Source: Thauera sp. GDN1
GTDB lineage: Bacteria > Pseudomonadota > Gammaproteobacteria > Burkholderiales > Rhodocyclaceae
Assembly: GCF_029223545.1 (NCBI RefSeq)
Contig: NZ_CP097870.1
Span: forward strand, 620,001 to 684,000
Length of the DNA: 64,000 nt
Reading direction: 5' to 3'
Below the pieces are notes generated by a model. It had not been told where the DNA came from. It saw nothing but the letters and a program-made list of their open reading frames with translations, and did no database searches. Each line of letters opens with the position of its first letter. Position 1 is the first letter of the stretch. This document shows, piece by piece, positions 52,669 to 62,292 of the stretch. A program made the position numbers and the translations under genes.

Positions 52669-54197
52669 TGCTGCGCCGGCTGTCGCTCGCGCTGCTCGCC
52701 GGCGGCGCCTCGGTGTTCGCGTTCGCGCCCTTCGGGCTGTTTCCGCTCGCCTTCGTCGGCCTCGCCGTGCTGGCCTGGCTGCTCGGCGGCGCGGCGCGCC
52801 GGCGCGAGGGCTTCGCGCTCGGTTTCGCCTGGGGCTTCGGCGCCGTCATCGGCGGCGTGTCCTGGCTGTACGTCGCGCTCGAGCGTTACGGCGGCATGCC
52901 GGCCCCGCTCGCCGCGCTGGCGATCGCGCTGTTCTGCGCCTATCTGGCGCTCTATCCGGGGCTTGCGGGGGCCGTGTTCGTCGCCCTGAGAAGAGCCTGC
53001 GGCGGTTCGGCGATGCGCGCCGCGGCGCTTTTCGGCGCCCTGTGGCTGCTGACCGAATGGCTGCGCGGTGTCGTGTTCACCGGCTTCCCCTGGCTCGCCA
53101 TCGGCTACTCCCAGACGCCGCCGAGTCCGCTCGGTGGCCTGCTGCCGGTAATCGGGGTGTATGGCGTCGGCGGCCTGGTGGCCTTCGTCGCCGCGCTGTT
53201 CGCCTTCGTGCGCCCTGCCGACTGGCTGCGCCCACGCCGGGCGTGGCGGCCGGCACTGGTAGTGGCGGTACTGGTCACCGGCGGCGCGGGCCTGCTCGGC
53301 AAGGCGTGGACCGCGCCCTCCGGCGCGCCGGTCGCGGTCGCCCTGGTGCAGACCAACTTCGAGCAGAGCCTGAAGTGGGATCCGGCGCGCTTCGCCGACG
53401 TCCTGCAGGCCAACCTCGATCTCGTCCGCGAGGCCTTCCTGCAGCCCCAGGCGCCGGCGATCGTCGTCCTGCCCGAAACCACGCTGCCCACGCTGCTCGA
53501 CCGCCTGCCCGAAGGCTATGTGGACTGGCTGGCGCGGCTGGCGCGCGAGGCCGGCGGTGATCTGGTGATGGGCGTGTTCCGCCGCGACCAGGCCGGTCAC
53601 ATCTACAACGCCGCGGTCGGCCTCGGCACGGCGCCGGTGCAGCACTATGCCAAGCGGCACCTGGTGCCCTTCGGCGAGTATTCGCCGCCGCTCTTCGGCT
53701 GGTTCTACAAGCTGGCGCAGATTCCGATGTCCGACCAGACCCGCGGCGCGCCCGACCAGCCGCCGATGCAGCTCGACGGCCAGCGCGTGGCGCTCAACAT
53801 CTGCTACGAGGACCTGTTCGGCGCCGAGCTCATCCGCGCGCTGCCCGCGGCCACGCTGATGCTCAACATCTCCAACCTGGCCTGGTACGGCGACTCGCTC
53901 GCCCAGCCCCAGCACCTGCAGATCGCCCGCGTGCGTGCGCTGGAAACCGGACGCCCGATGCTGCGCTCGACCAATACCGGGATGACCGCGCTGGTGCAGC
54001 CGGATGGCCGCGTCGTAGGCGTGCTGCCCGCGTTCGAGCGCGGCGTGCTGCGGGTCGAGGTCCAGGGCTACCAGGGGCTGACGCCTTATGCACGCTGGGG
54101 CGACCGGCTGGCGCTGGGCCTTGCGCTGCTGATTCCGCTGGCGGTCTTCCTGCGCAGCGTCCGTGTGAGCGGGCTTGCCCGCGAAAGTGGCACTTGA
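52668..54197 (+). CDS. lnt: Apolipoprotein N-acyltransferase
   Basis: The last step of lipoprotein maturation in the inner membrane. It has 509 residues: about six N-terminal membrane helices, a nitrilase-like periplasmic domain with the catalytic triad E (VLPETTLP), K (HYAKRHLVPFGEY) and C (NICYEDLFG), and a C-terminal helix. The last 10 or so codons (VSGLARESGT) lie in one arm of a REP-like palindrome, so the C-terminus seems to have been set by that element. Confidence 0.96.
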   Translation: MLRRLSLALLAGGASVFAFAPFGLFPLAFVGLAVLAWLLGGAARRREGFALGFAWGFGAVIGGVSWLYVALERYGGMPAPLAALAIALFCAYLALYPGLAGAVFVALRRACGGSAMRAAALFGALWLLTEWLRGVVFTGFPWLAIGYSQTPPSPLGGLLPVIGVYGVGGLVAFVAALFAFVRPADWLRPRRAWRPALVVAVLVTGGAGLLGKAWTAPSGAPVAVALVQTNFEQSLKWDPARFADVLQANLDLVREAFLQPQAPAIVVLPETTLPTLLDRLPEGYVDWLARLAREAGGDLVMGVFRRDQAGHIYNAAVGLGTAPVQHYAKRHLVPFGEYSPPLFGWFYKLAQIPMSDQTRGAPDQPPMQLDGQRVALNICYEDLFGAELIRALPAATLMLNISNLAWYGDSLAQPQHLQIARVRALETGRPMLRSTNTGMTALVQPDGRVVGVLPAFERGVLRVEVQGYQGLTPYARWGDRLALGLALLIPLAVFLRSVRVSGLARESGT

Positions 54198-54229
54198 GCG
54201 CGGGCTGTTCGCGGGCAAGTCCGCTCACA
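54164..54229. repeat. REP-like palindromic element at the end of lnt
   Basis: 22-base arms at 54164-54185 (TGTGAGCGGGCTTGCCCG...) and 54208-54229 are reverse complements with one mismatch, 22 bases apart. The core AGCGGGCTTGCCCGCGAA recurs at 59322-59386. The left arm encodes the last Lnt residues. The look is that of REP/BIME elements known from pseudomonads. Confidence 0.65.
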
Positions 54230-54348
54230 CAGCAACTCGCTCCTGCGGGACGGTGCCGGGCGGCACGCTTGCAGCCCCCTTGCACCCCGAAGCCCGTTAA
54301 AATCCCTGCTTTTGCGTGCGCTGCGCAGCCCGGAGGCTGCCCGAGACC

Positions 54349-55274
<926 letters not shown>

Positions 55275-55275
<1 letters not shown>

Positions 55276-57374
55276 TGACCGCCGCGACCCTGCTCGTCGA
55301 ACTGCTCACCGAAGAACTGCCGCCCAAGGCCCTGCCGCGCCTGGGCGAGACCTTCGCCACGAAGATCGCCGAAGGCTTGAAGGTCAAGGGCCTGGCACCG
55401 GCCGACGCCGCCTTTCGCAGCTTCGCCAGTCCGCGCCGGCTGGCGGTGACGGTGGCGCAGGTGGCCTCGGAGGCCGCCGCCAAGGAAGTCACCGAGAAGC
55501 TGATGCCGGTGTCCGTGGCGCTCGATGCCGAGGGCAAGCCGACCCCGGCGCTGCTGAAGAAGATGGCAGCCAAGGGCATTCCGGCGGACTCGGTTGACAC
55601 CACTCTGGCCGGTTTCGAGCGCCGCATGGACGGCAAGGCCGAGGCGCTGTTCCACACCGCCACGGTGCCGGGCGCCAGGCTCGCCGACGTGCTGGCGTCC
55701 ATCGTGCAGGACGCGATCAAGGCCCTGCCGATCCCCAAGGTCATGCGCTGGGGCGACGGCGACGCCACCTTCGTGCGTCCGGTGCACAAGCTCACCTTCC
55801 TGCACGGCGCCGAGGTGGTGCCGGGTCGCGTGCTCGACCTCGAGGCCGGCCGCACGACGCGCGGCCACCGCTTCATGAGCCGCGGCGACATCGACATCGC
55901 CACCGCCGACGCCTACGAGCCGACGCTGCTCGCCGAGGGCAAGGTCATCCCCAGCTTCGCCGAGCGCCGCGCCGACATCGAGCGCCAGCTGCTCGCCGAG
56001 GCGGCGAAGCAGGGCGCGCTGCTCGACGAATACGCCGACCTGCTGGACGAGGTCGCCGCACTGGTCGAGCATCCGACGGTGTACGTGGGCGAGTTCGAGG
56101 CGGAATTCCTCGCCGTGCCGCAGGAATGCCTGATCCTGACCATGCGCGCCAACCAGAAGTACTTCCCGCTCTTCGACGGCGCGGGCAAGCTGCTCAACCG
56201 CTTCCTGATCGTCTCCAACATGCAGGTGGCCGACCCGAGCAACATCATCGCCGGCAACGCGCGCGTGGTGCGCCCGCGCCTGTCGGATGCGCGCTTCTTC
56301 TTCGAGCAGGACAAGAAGCAGAAGCTCGCGGCGCGCCTGCCGCGCCTGGCGCCGGTGGTCTATCACAACAAGCTCGGCAGCCAGCTCGAGCGCGTGGAGC
56401 GTCTGGAGGCGCTGGCCGGTGCGATCGCCGCGCAGCTGCACGGCGACGTCGCCGCCGCGAAGCGCGCCGCGCGCCTGGCCAAGGCCGACCTCGTCACCGA
56501 CATGGTGGGCGAGTTCCCCGAGCTGCAAGGCATCATGGGCCGCTACTACGCGCTTGCCGACGGCGAAGGCGAGGTGGTGGCCGACGCCATCCAGGCCCAC
56601 TACCAGCCGCGCTTCGCCGGCGATGCGCTGCCCGCCGGCAACGTCGCCGCCGCGGTGGCGCTCGCCGACAAGCTCGACGCGCTGGTCGGCTTCTTCGGCA
56701 TCGGCATGGTGCCCACCGGCGACAAGGACCCGTTCGCGCTGCGCCGCGCCGCGCTCGGCGTGCTGCGCATCCTGATCGAGGCGCCGCTGCCGCTCGAGCT
56801 GCCGAAGCTGATCGACACCGCAGCGGCCGGCTTCAAGCCCGGGCTGCTGACCGCCGAGGGCTTTGCCGCGCAGTTGCAGGACTTCATGTTCGAGCGCCTG
56901 AAGAACCTGCTGCGCGAGTCGGGTCGCGACGGCGCGGTGATCGACGCCGTGCTGGCGCTGAAGCCCGCGCGCATCGACCTGGTGCCGGCCAAGCTCGCCG
57001 CGGTCGAGGCCTTCCGCGCGCTGCCCGAGGCCGAGGCCCTGGCCGCCGCCAACAAGCGCATCGTCAACATCCTGAAGAAGGCCGAGGGTGCGCCGGGTGA
57101 GCCCGACCTCGCGCTGCTGCAGGAAGAGGCCGAGAAGGCGCTGTTCCATCAGGTGGTCGAGGTCGCGCCGCTGGTGCGCTCGCACGTCGCCAACGAGGAC
57201 TACACCGACGCGCTGTGCGCGCTCGCAGGCCTGCGCGCGGCGGTGGACCGGTTCTTCGAGGACGTCATGGTGATGGCCGAGGAGCCGCTGACGCGCGCCA
57301 ACCGCATTGCGCTGCTGGCCCAGCTCGCAGGCCTGATGAACCAGGTGGCCGACATCTCGCGCCTGTCGGCCTGA
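55275..57374 (+). CDS. glyS: Glycine--tRNA ligase beta subunit
   Basis: The 699-residue tRNA-recognition subunit that pairs with GlyQ. Recognisable are [19 protein letters not shown] at the start, [19 protein letters not shown], the HD-type segment [20 protein letters not shown] and a C-terminal DALR-like anticodon domain with [19 protein letters not shown] chose the ATG at 55275 rather than the GTG just before it. Confidence 0.98.
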
Positions 57375-57432
57375 GCCGAGGGCACGCCGTTCCATGAACG
57401 GGTGCCCGTTCCATAACCCGGGGTGAACGATC

Positions 57433-57972
57433 ATGCCGATGAAGCTCATCATTCTCGACCGCGACGGCGTCATCAACCAGGACTCCGACCAGTTCATCAA
57501 GTCGCCGGAGGAATGGAAGCCCATCCCCGGCTCGCTGGAGGCGATCGCCCGCCTCAACCAGTGGGGCTGGCGGGTGGTGGTGGCGTCCAACCAGTCGGGC
57601 GTGGGCCGCGGCCTGTTCGGCATGGACACGCTGAACGCGATCAACGACAGGATGGTGAAGGCCCTGGCCCAGGTCGGCGGGCGGCTGGATGCGATCTTCT
57701 TCTGCCCGCACGCGGCCGATTCCACCTGCGACTGCCGCAAGCCCAAACCGGGCCTGCTGCTGCAGATCGCCGAGCGCTTCAACGTCGACCTGGACGGGGT
57801 GCCGGTCGTGGGCGACAGCCTGCGCGACCTGCAGGCGGCGGTGGCGGCGGGCGCCAGGCCCTACCTGGTGCTCACCGGCAAGGGCGAGCAGACGCGGGAG
57901 AATCCCGAACTGCCGCCCGCCACCCTGGTGTATCCCGACCTCGACGCCATCGCGGCCGAGCTGACGGCCTGA
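57433..57972 (+). CDS. gmhB: D-glycero-beta-D-manno-heptose-1,7-bisphosphate 7-phosphatase
   Basis: HAD-family phosphatase of LPS heptose synthesis. It has 179 residues with the nucleophile motif ILDRDGVIN, VASNQSGVGRG, the zinc-binding cluster FCPHAADSTCDCRKPKPG and motif III VVGDSLRDLQAA. The neighbouring plsC suggests envelope synthesis. The related histidinol-phosphatase activity cannot be fully excluded. Confidence 0.93.
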   Translation: MPMKLIILDRDGVINQDSDQFIKSPEEWKPIPGSLEAIARLNQWGWRVVVASNQSGVGRGLFGMDTLNAINDRMVKALAQVGGRLDAIFFCPHAADSTCDCRKPKPGLLLQIAERFNVDLDGVPVVGDSLRDLQAAVAAGARPYLVLTGKGEQTRENPELPPATLVYPDLDAIAAELTA

Positions 57973-58009
57973 GCGCCCATCCTCAGCCTTAACTCCAGCG
58001 AGCCCTTCC

Positions 58010-58810
58010 GTGCATCTGATCCGCTCCTTCCTGTTCGCCATCATCCTCGCGCTGGTGACGATTCCCTACGCGCTGTTCGGCATCCTGATCTTCTGGGCGC
58101 CGCCGATGACCCGCCACCGCCTGATCACCACCTGGGTGCCGATCATGATGTGGGTCATCCGCCATGTGCTGGGCATCCGCTACCGCGTGATCGGGCGCGA
58201 GAACCTGCCGACCACGCCGGCGGTCGTGCTGTCCAAGCACCAGTCGGCGTGGGAGACGATCGCGCTGCAGCAGATCCTGCCGCCGCTGTGCTACGTGCTC
58301 AAGCGCGAACTGCTGCGCGTGCCCTTTTTCGGCTGGGGGCTGGCCAGCATTCCCGGCATCGCGATCGACCGCTCGGCAGGCAAGGATGCGATGTCGCAGG
58401 TGGTGGAGCAGGGGCGTGCGCGGCTGAAGGAAGGGCTGTGGGTGGTCGTGTTCCCCGAGGGTACGCGCGTGGCGCCGGGGACCACCCGGCGCTACAAGCC
58501 CGGCGGCGCCATCCTCGCCAAGCGTGCCGGCGTGCCGGTGGTGCCGGTCGCGCACAACGCCGGCGAGTTCTGGCGGCGCAACGCCTTCATCAAGCGTCCG
58601 GGCGAGATCGTGGTCAGCATCGGGCCGATGATCGCCGTCAAGGGCGAGAAGGCGGAGGCGGTCAACGCGCGCGCCGAGGCCTGGATCGAGGCCGAGATGC
58701 GTCGCCTCTTCCCGCATCACTACGCCGGCGAGTCCGCTGGGGTGGCGGAGGAGGGCGGGGCCGACGACGAGGTCGTGCCTTCCCCGGGCGAGGACCAGGA
58801 GCGCGCCTGA
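58010..58810 (+). CDS. plsC: 1-acyl-sn-glycerol-3-phosphate acyltransferase
   Basis: Makes phosphatidic acid from lysophosphatidic acid. The GTG at 58010 gives 266 residues with a hydrophobic N-terminus (about 5-30). The catalytic motif reads KHQSAWET, the HX4E form used by this subfamily instead of HX4D. The second motif VVFPEGTRVAPGT and the later PVVPVAHNAGEFW are intact. The C-terminal 25 residues are acidic. Confidence 0.92.
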   Translation: MHLIRSFLFAIILALVTIPYALFGILIFWAPPMTRHRLITTWVPIMMWVIRHVLGIRYRVIGRENLPTTPAVVLSKHQSAWETIALQQILPPLCYVLKRELLRVPFFGWGLASIPGIAIDRSAGKDAMSQVVEQGRARLKEGLWVVVFPEGTRVAPGTTRRYKPGGAILAKRAGVPVVPVAHNAGEFWRRNAFIKRPGEIVVSIGPMIAVKGEKAEAVNARAEAWIEAEMRRLFPHHYAGESAGVAEEGGADDEVVPSPGEDQERA

Positions 58811-58911
58811 GCGGACGAGCGCGCGTGCGGGCGCGGGGGCGTCCCACGCGCACATGGACCGCCCGGCGCGGGCCGGCTACATTGAGTACTCCCCATCCCG
58901 AGGAGACTGCG

Positions 58912-59310
58912 ATGAGCGAGCAACTGGCACCCTTGTCCGAGGATGACATCCGCGCGCGGCTGGCGCGCGAGCTGCCGCACTGGTACTACGAGAACGGCTG
59001 GATTCGTCGCAAGTACCGGACCGGCGGCTGGAAGGGCACGCTGATGGTGGTGAACACCGTCGGCCACCTCGCGGAGGCGGCCTGGCATCACCCCGACCTG
59101 GCGGTGTCCTATGCCTTCGTGATCGTGAAGCTGTGCACCCATTCGGCCAAGGGCGTGACCGAGCGCGACTTCGCGCTGGCGCGCAGGATCGAGGAGGTGG
59201 TGCAGTGGCAGCCGGGGCGCGAGGGCGGAGTGCTCGAGGGGACGCCGAACGACGATGCGCGCTTCCGCTACATCAAGTACGACTCGGACCTTGATCCCGG
59301 CGCTGCGTGA
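58912..59310 (+). CDS. 4a-hydroxytetrahydrobiopterin dehydratase family protein
   Basis: A 132-residue pterin-4a-carbinolamine dehydratase. The signature AEAAWHHPDLAVSYAFVIVKL contains the paired active-site histidines and proline, and CTHSAKGVTERDFALA follows. AGGAGA precedes the start. In bacteria it regenerates pterin cofactor for phenylalanine hydroxylase or supports a pterin-linked role; no phenylalanine hydroxylase gene is present here. Confidence 0.92.
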   Translation: MSEQLAPLSEDDIRARLARELPHWYYENGWIRRKYRTGGWKGTLMVVNTVGHLAEAAWHHPDLAVSYAFVIVKLCTHSAKGVTERDFALARRIEEVVQWQPGREGGVLEGTPNDDARFRYIKYDSDLDPGAA

Positions 59311-59321
59311 GCGAGTCCCGT

Positions 59322-59386
59322 GGAAGCGGGCTCGCCCGCGAGCATCGAGCCAAACGGGCGCTGCTTTCGCGGGCAAGCCCGCTCCC
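59322..59386. repeat. Second REP-like palindrome
   Basis: GGAAGCGGGCTCGCCCGCGA (59322-59341) faces TTCGCGGGCAAGCCCGCTCC (59366-59385) as an imperfect inverted pair. The right arm matches the 54208-54229 arm in TTCGCGGGCAAG and CCGCTC. It lies just past the pterin dehydratase stop. Confidence 0.6.
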
Positions 59387-59418
59387 ATGCCATCCGCGCG
59401 CGCGCGGAAGGTGGACGC

Positions 59419-59446
59419 AAAAAAGCCCCGCAGTGCGGGGCTTTTT
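59419..59446. terminator. Bidirectional terminator between pterin dehydratase and phasin
   Basis: AAAAAAGCCCCGC (A run 59419-59424, arm 59425-59431), loop AGT, GCGGGGC (59435-59441), then TTTTT (59442-59446). T runs exist on both strands, and the flanking genes converge. Confidence 0.92.
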
Positions 59447-59468
59447 CGTTCAGCCGGGCTGAGAAAGC

Positions 59469-60035
59469 TTAGGCAGCCTTCTTGGCAGCGGCCTTGGAGC
59501 CGGTGCTGACAGCCTTGACGGTGGCGTTGGTCGCGGCGGCCACGTTGGCTTCGGCGATCTCGGCGACCTGCTTGGCAGCCTTGCTCATGCTGTCGTAGGC
59601 GCTGTTGGCGGCGGCGATGGCCGACTTGACGGCGGCGACGGCAACGTCCGAACCGGCGGGAGCCGACTTGGCAGCCTTGTCGAGCGCGGAGGCCACGCCC
59701 TTGTTCATTTCGGCGACCTGGCCTTCGAAGACCTTCGACACTTCTTCCTGGCTCTGCGAGGTGATCTCGTAGACGCTGCGGGCGTAGGCGACGGCCTTCT
59801 CGACGATCGGCTGGGCCAGCGAAGCCTGCAGGCTCACCAGTTCCTGCACGTCCTTGGCAGCCAGCAGGGCCTTGGTGTTGGCCACGCCGTCTTCCAGCAG
59901 CGAACGGGCGGTGTTCAGGTTCAGGGCGGCCAGGCGCTCGGCGCTGGCGAAGGCGGTGTTGGCCAGGGTCAGCAGGGTTTCGACGTTGGCCTTGTTGGCG
60001 GCGGCGAACTGCTCGGGGGTGACGAAGTTGCTCAT
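59469..60035 (-). CDS. phaP: Phasin family protein
   Basis: Polyhydroxyalkanoate granule surface protein. It has 188 residues with the phasin pattern FVTPEQFAAANKANVETLLT at the start, a long amphipathic helical stretch (KAVAYARSVYEITSQSQEEV), and an Ala/Lys tail (STGSKAAAKKAA). It is preceded by AAGGAGA, a consensus sigma-70 promoter and two TGC-N3-GCA palindromes. No other pha gene is in the window. Confidence 0.93.
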   Translation of the reverse strand: MSNFVTPEQFAAANKANVETLLTLANTAFASAERLAALNLNTARSLLEDGVANTKALLAAKDVQELVSLQASLAQPIVEKAVAYARSVYEITSQSQEEVSKVFEGQVAEMNKGVASALDKAAKSAPAGSDVAVAAVKSAIAAANSAYDSMSKAAKQVAEIAEANVAAATNATVKAVSTGSKAAAKKAA

Positions 60036-60089
60036 GTGAATCTCCTTGACGAAAGTGTGGATTGCATCAACATCGCTTGGGCAGCTGCG

Positions 60090-60106
60090 ATGTTGCGTTG
60101 CAGCAT
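60090..60106. promoter_or_regulatory. PhaR-like operator over the phasin start region
   Basis: ATGTTGCGTTGCAGCAT: arms ATGTTGC and GCAGCAT around a 3-base centre, one mismatch. It covers the predicted transcription start (about 60107) and first bases of the phasin mRNA, a repressor position. The TGC-N3-GCA core agrees with published PhaR sites (CTGC-N3-GCAG). Confidence 0.5.
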
Positions 60107-60113
60107 GGTGCGG

Positions 60114-60141
60114 ATTATACGTACCCGAATCGGGGTGTCAA
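60114..60141 (-). promoter_or_regulatory. Consensus sigma-70 promoter of the phasin gene
   Basis: Minus strand: TTGACA (60141-60136), 16 bases, TATAAT (60119-60114). Both hexamers match consensus exactly. The leader is about 70 bases. Confidence 0.85.
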
Positions 60142-60149
60142 GCCAAATT

Positions 60150-60164
60150 TTGTGCATTGCACAA
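60150..60164. promoter_or_regulatory. Second TGC-N3-GCA palindrome upstream of the phasin promoter
   Basis: TTGTGCATTGCACAA has perfect TTGTGC/GCACAA arms and a 3-base centre. It lies 8 bases upstream of the -35 hexamer. Its core spacing is the same as in the 60090-60106 site, so one dimeric regulator could hold both. Confidence 0.5.
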
Positions 60165-60365
60165 GCATCGGTCGATTACCTGATTCTATCGTCCCCAGGA
60201 GCGCTTGCAGCGCGCCTGGCCGGCGACCGGGCGTACTGTCGCTGCGATGCGGCGGCACATGCCGGATGGCAGTGTGCGGGACCAGGATTGCCGCAGTATG
60301 ACCGCAGTGCAGCAACGCGGCCGGCATTGCGCCGGCCGCATCCATCCAAAGGAGAGCGTCCGCCC
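60165..60365. other. Intergenic remainder between phasin promoter and enoyl-CoA hydratase
   Basis: About 200 bases with no coding frame I would support. A run GCGGCC...GCCGGC near 60316-60340 could fold as a short hairpin after the enoyl-CoA hydratase gene, but it has no T run, so I do not call a terminator. Confidence 0.4.
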
Positions 60366-61142
60366 TCAGTCGTGGCGGAACTGAGGCTTGCGCTTCTCGA
60401 CGAAGGCGGCCATGCCTTCCTTCTGGTCGTTGAGCGCGAAGGCGGCGTGGAACACGCGGCGCTCGAATAGCAGGCCCTCGTTGAGGCTGCTCTCGAAGGC
60501 GCGGTTGACCGACTCCTTGATCATCATGACCACCGGCAGCGAGAAACCGGCGATGGTCTCGGCGGCGGTCATCGCTTCCTCGACCAGCTTGTCGGCCGGC
60601 ACCACGCGCGACACCAGGCCGGCACGCTCGGCCTCGGCGGCGTCGATGAAGCGCGCGGTCAGGCACATGTCCATGGCCTTGGCCTTGCCGACAGCACGCG
60701 GCAGGCGCTGGGTGCCGCCGGCGCCGGGCAGGGTGCCGAGCTTGATCTCGGGCTGGCCGAACTTGGCGGTGTCGGCGGCGATGATGATGTCGCACATCAT
60801 CGCCAGCTCGCAGCCGCCGCCGAGCGCGAAGCCGGCGACCGCGGCGATCACCGGCTTGCGGCAGGTCTTCACGCGTTCCCAGTTGCGGGTGATGTATTCG
60901 GACTTGTAGGCGTCCATGTAGGAGAAGCTCGCCATCGCGCCGATGTCGGCGCCGGCGGCGAAGGCCTTCTCCGAGCCGGTGATGACGATGGCGCCGATGC
61001 CTTCGTCGGCTTCGAAGTCGTTCAGCGCGGCGGTGATCTCGTTGACCACCTGGTCGTTGAGCGCGTTGAGCGCCTTGGGGCGGTTGAGGGTGATGAGGCC
61101 GACGCGGCCGCGCTTTTCGGCGATGATCATCTCGAAGCTCAT
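60366..61142 (-). CDS. Enoyl-CoA hydratase
   Basis: Crotonase-fold enzyme that hydrates 2,3-enoyl-CoA in beta-oxidation or a related route. The ATG at 61142 gives 258 residues. The oxyanion-hole segments are [10 protein letters not shown] and [16 protein letters not shown], with catalytic glutamates in GCELAM and the later [17 protein letters not shown]. It is 258 residues, so a stand-alone hydratase, not FadB. Neighbouring phasin hints at PHA or fatty-acid metabolism, but the two have separate signals. Confidence 0.93.
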   Translation of the reverse strand: MSFEMIIAEKRGRVGLITLNRPKALNALNDQVVNEITAALNDFEADEGIGAIVITGSEKAFAAGADIGAMASFSYMDAYKSEYITRNWERVKTCRKPVIAAVAGFALGGGCELAMMCDIIIAADTAKFGQPEIKLGTLPGAGGTQRLPRAVGKAKAMDMCLTARFIDAAEAERAGLVSRVVPADKLVEEAMTAAETIAGFSLPVVMMIKESVNRAFESSLNEGLLFERRVFHAAFALNDQKEGMAAFVEKRKPQFRHD

Positions 61143-61186
61143 GCAGTCTCCTTGTTTGCTTCCGTACTCGTTGCGGGTGGGTGGGC

Positions 61187-61714
61187 TCACTGCCCGCCGT
61201 CCGACTTCGGCTGGATCACCGCGCGGACCCGGCTGGGGGCGGTGCCCGGCTTGCTGCCGGGGGCGTTGGTGGCGAGGTAGTTCTCGGTGATGGCGTCGTA
61301 TTCGATGTAGTGGCCGGTGACCTGGTCGCCGCCGCTGGTGACCTTGGCGCGGTTGAAGAGCCTGGCCTTCTCGCTGCGGCTGTCGTATTCGATGCGCTCG
61401 GCCTCGCCCTCGACGTATTCGGTGCTGCCGTCGCGGCGCTGACGGAAGGTGGCCAGCCCCTTGCCGGCCGCGGTGGCGACGCCGTTCTGGAAACCGGCGG
61501 CGTCCTGGGTCACGACCAGCTTGTCGCCGCGGATCACCAGCGTGCCCTGGGTCAGCACCACGCTGCCCTCGAAGATGTGCACCTTGTTGCGGTCGTCGAC
61601 GGTGAGGCGGTCGGCCTCGATATCGACCGGCTGGTCGCGGTCGGCCTTCTCGGCGAGCGCCGGCTGGAAGGCGCCGGCGAGGGCGAGGACGGTGGTCAGA
61701 AGCAGGCGTTTCAT
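61187..61714 (-). CDS. lptA: LPS transport periplasmic protein LptA
   Basis: Forms the periplasmic bridge that carries LPS to the outer membrane. The ATG at 61714 gives 175 residues with a signal peptide ending [10 protein letters not shown]. The OstA-type fold begins [20 protein letters not shown] and continues [20 protein letters not shown]. It overlaps lptC by 4 bases. lptB and rpoN, its usual followers, are absent. Confidence 0.93.
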   Translation of the reverse strand: MKRLLLTTVLALAGAFQPALAEKADRDQPVDIEADRLTVDDRNKVHIFEGSVVLTQGTLVIRGDKLVVTQDAAGFQNGVATAAGKGLATFRQRRDGSTEYVEGEAERIEYDSRSEKARLFNRAKVTSGGDQVTGHYIEYDAITENYLATNAPGSKPGTAPSRVRAVIQPKSDGGQ

Positions 61715-62292
61715 GAAGGCGATCCTTGGCGGCGGGGCGGCATCAGGGTCCTGACCTCGCCGATGAGTTCGAGCGTGCCGAACAGGTCGTCGGCGCGCAT
61801 GCCCTGCGCCGAGGCGCGGCCCTCGCCGCGGGTGAGCAGGACCGGCGAATCGGTCTGCGCGCGGTGCGCGTCCGGCCACACGGTGAGGGTCTCGGAGTCG
61901 AGGGTGAGCGGCAGGGCCTCGGCGGTGCCGGGACGGCGCACCTTGACCTCGCCCGCGAGGTCGACCTGCTCGCCGCCCGGCGAGACGTCGGCCTGGCGCG
62001 CGGTGATCAGGGTCTCGTTGTCCGCGCCCTTCATGTGCAGGCGCGGCTGGTGCAGGCGGGTGGTGTCGCCGGCAGGGAAGTGTTCGAGGCGCGTGGCGAG
62101 CAGTTCGTAGCGCTGGCGGCCATCGGCGCCGAAGCCGACCACCCGCGTACCCTCGGCGATGAAGTCCGGACCGGTCTGCTCGCCCTGCACGACCGGATCG
62201 TCGGCACGGGTGACGCGCTCGAGCCACACCGAGCCGCCGGCCAGCGCGGCCAGGGCGAGGATGGGGTAGAGGCGCCAGGTGTCGATCAGCAT
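61711..62292 (-). CDS. lptC: LPS export protein LptC
   Basis: Single-pass inner-membrane protein that hands LPS from LptBFG to LptA. It has 193 residues: a membrane anchor at about 8-24 ([17 protein letters not shown]), then a periplasmic beta-fold with [19 protein letters not shown] and [11 protein letters not shown]. It begins directly after the kdsD stop and overlaps lptA by 4 bases. Confidence 0.92.
   Translation of the reverse strand: MLIDTWRLYPILALAALAGGSVWLERVTRADDPVVQGEQTGPDFIAEGTRVVGFGADGRQRYELLATRLEHFPAGDTTRLHQPRLHMKGADNETLITARQADVSPGGEQVDLAGEVKVRRPGTAEALPLTLDSETLTVWPDAHRAQTDSPVLLTRGEGRASAQGMRADDLFGTLELIGEVRTLMPPRRQGSPS

Noticed and set aside
57390..57432. Repeated CCGTTCCAT around the glyS-gmhB gap
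   Set aside because: Too short, and no second arm or T run; probably chance.
58238..58270. HX4E in place of HX4D in PlsC as a possible loss of activity
   Set aside because: KHQSxWET is the normal form of a large proteobacterial PlsC branch, so it is not unusual.
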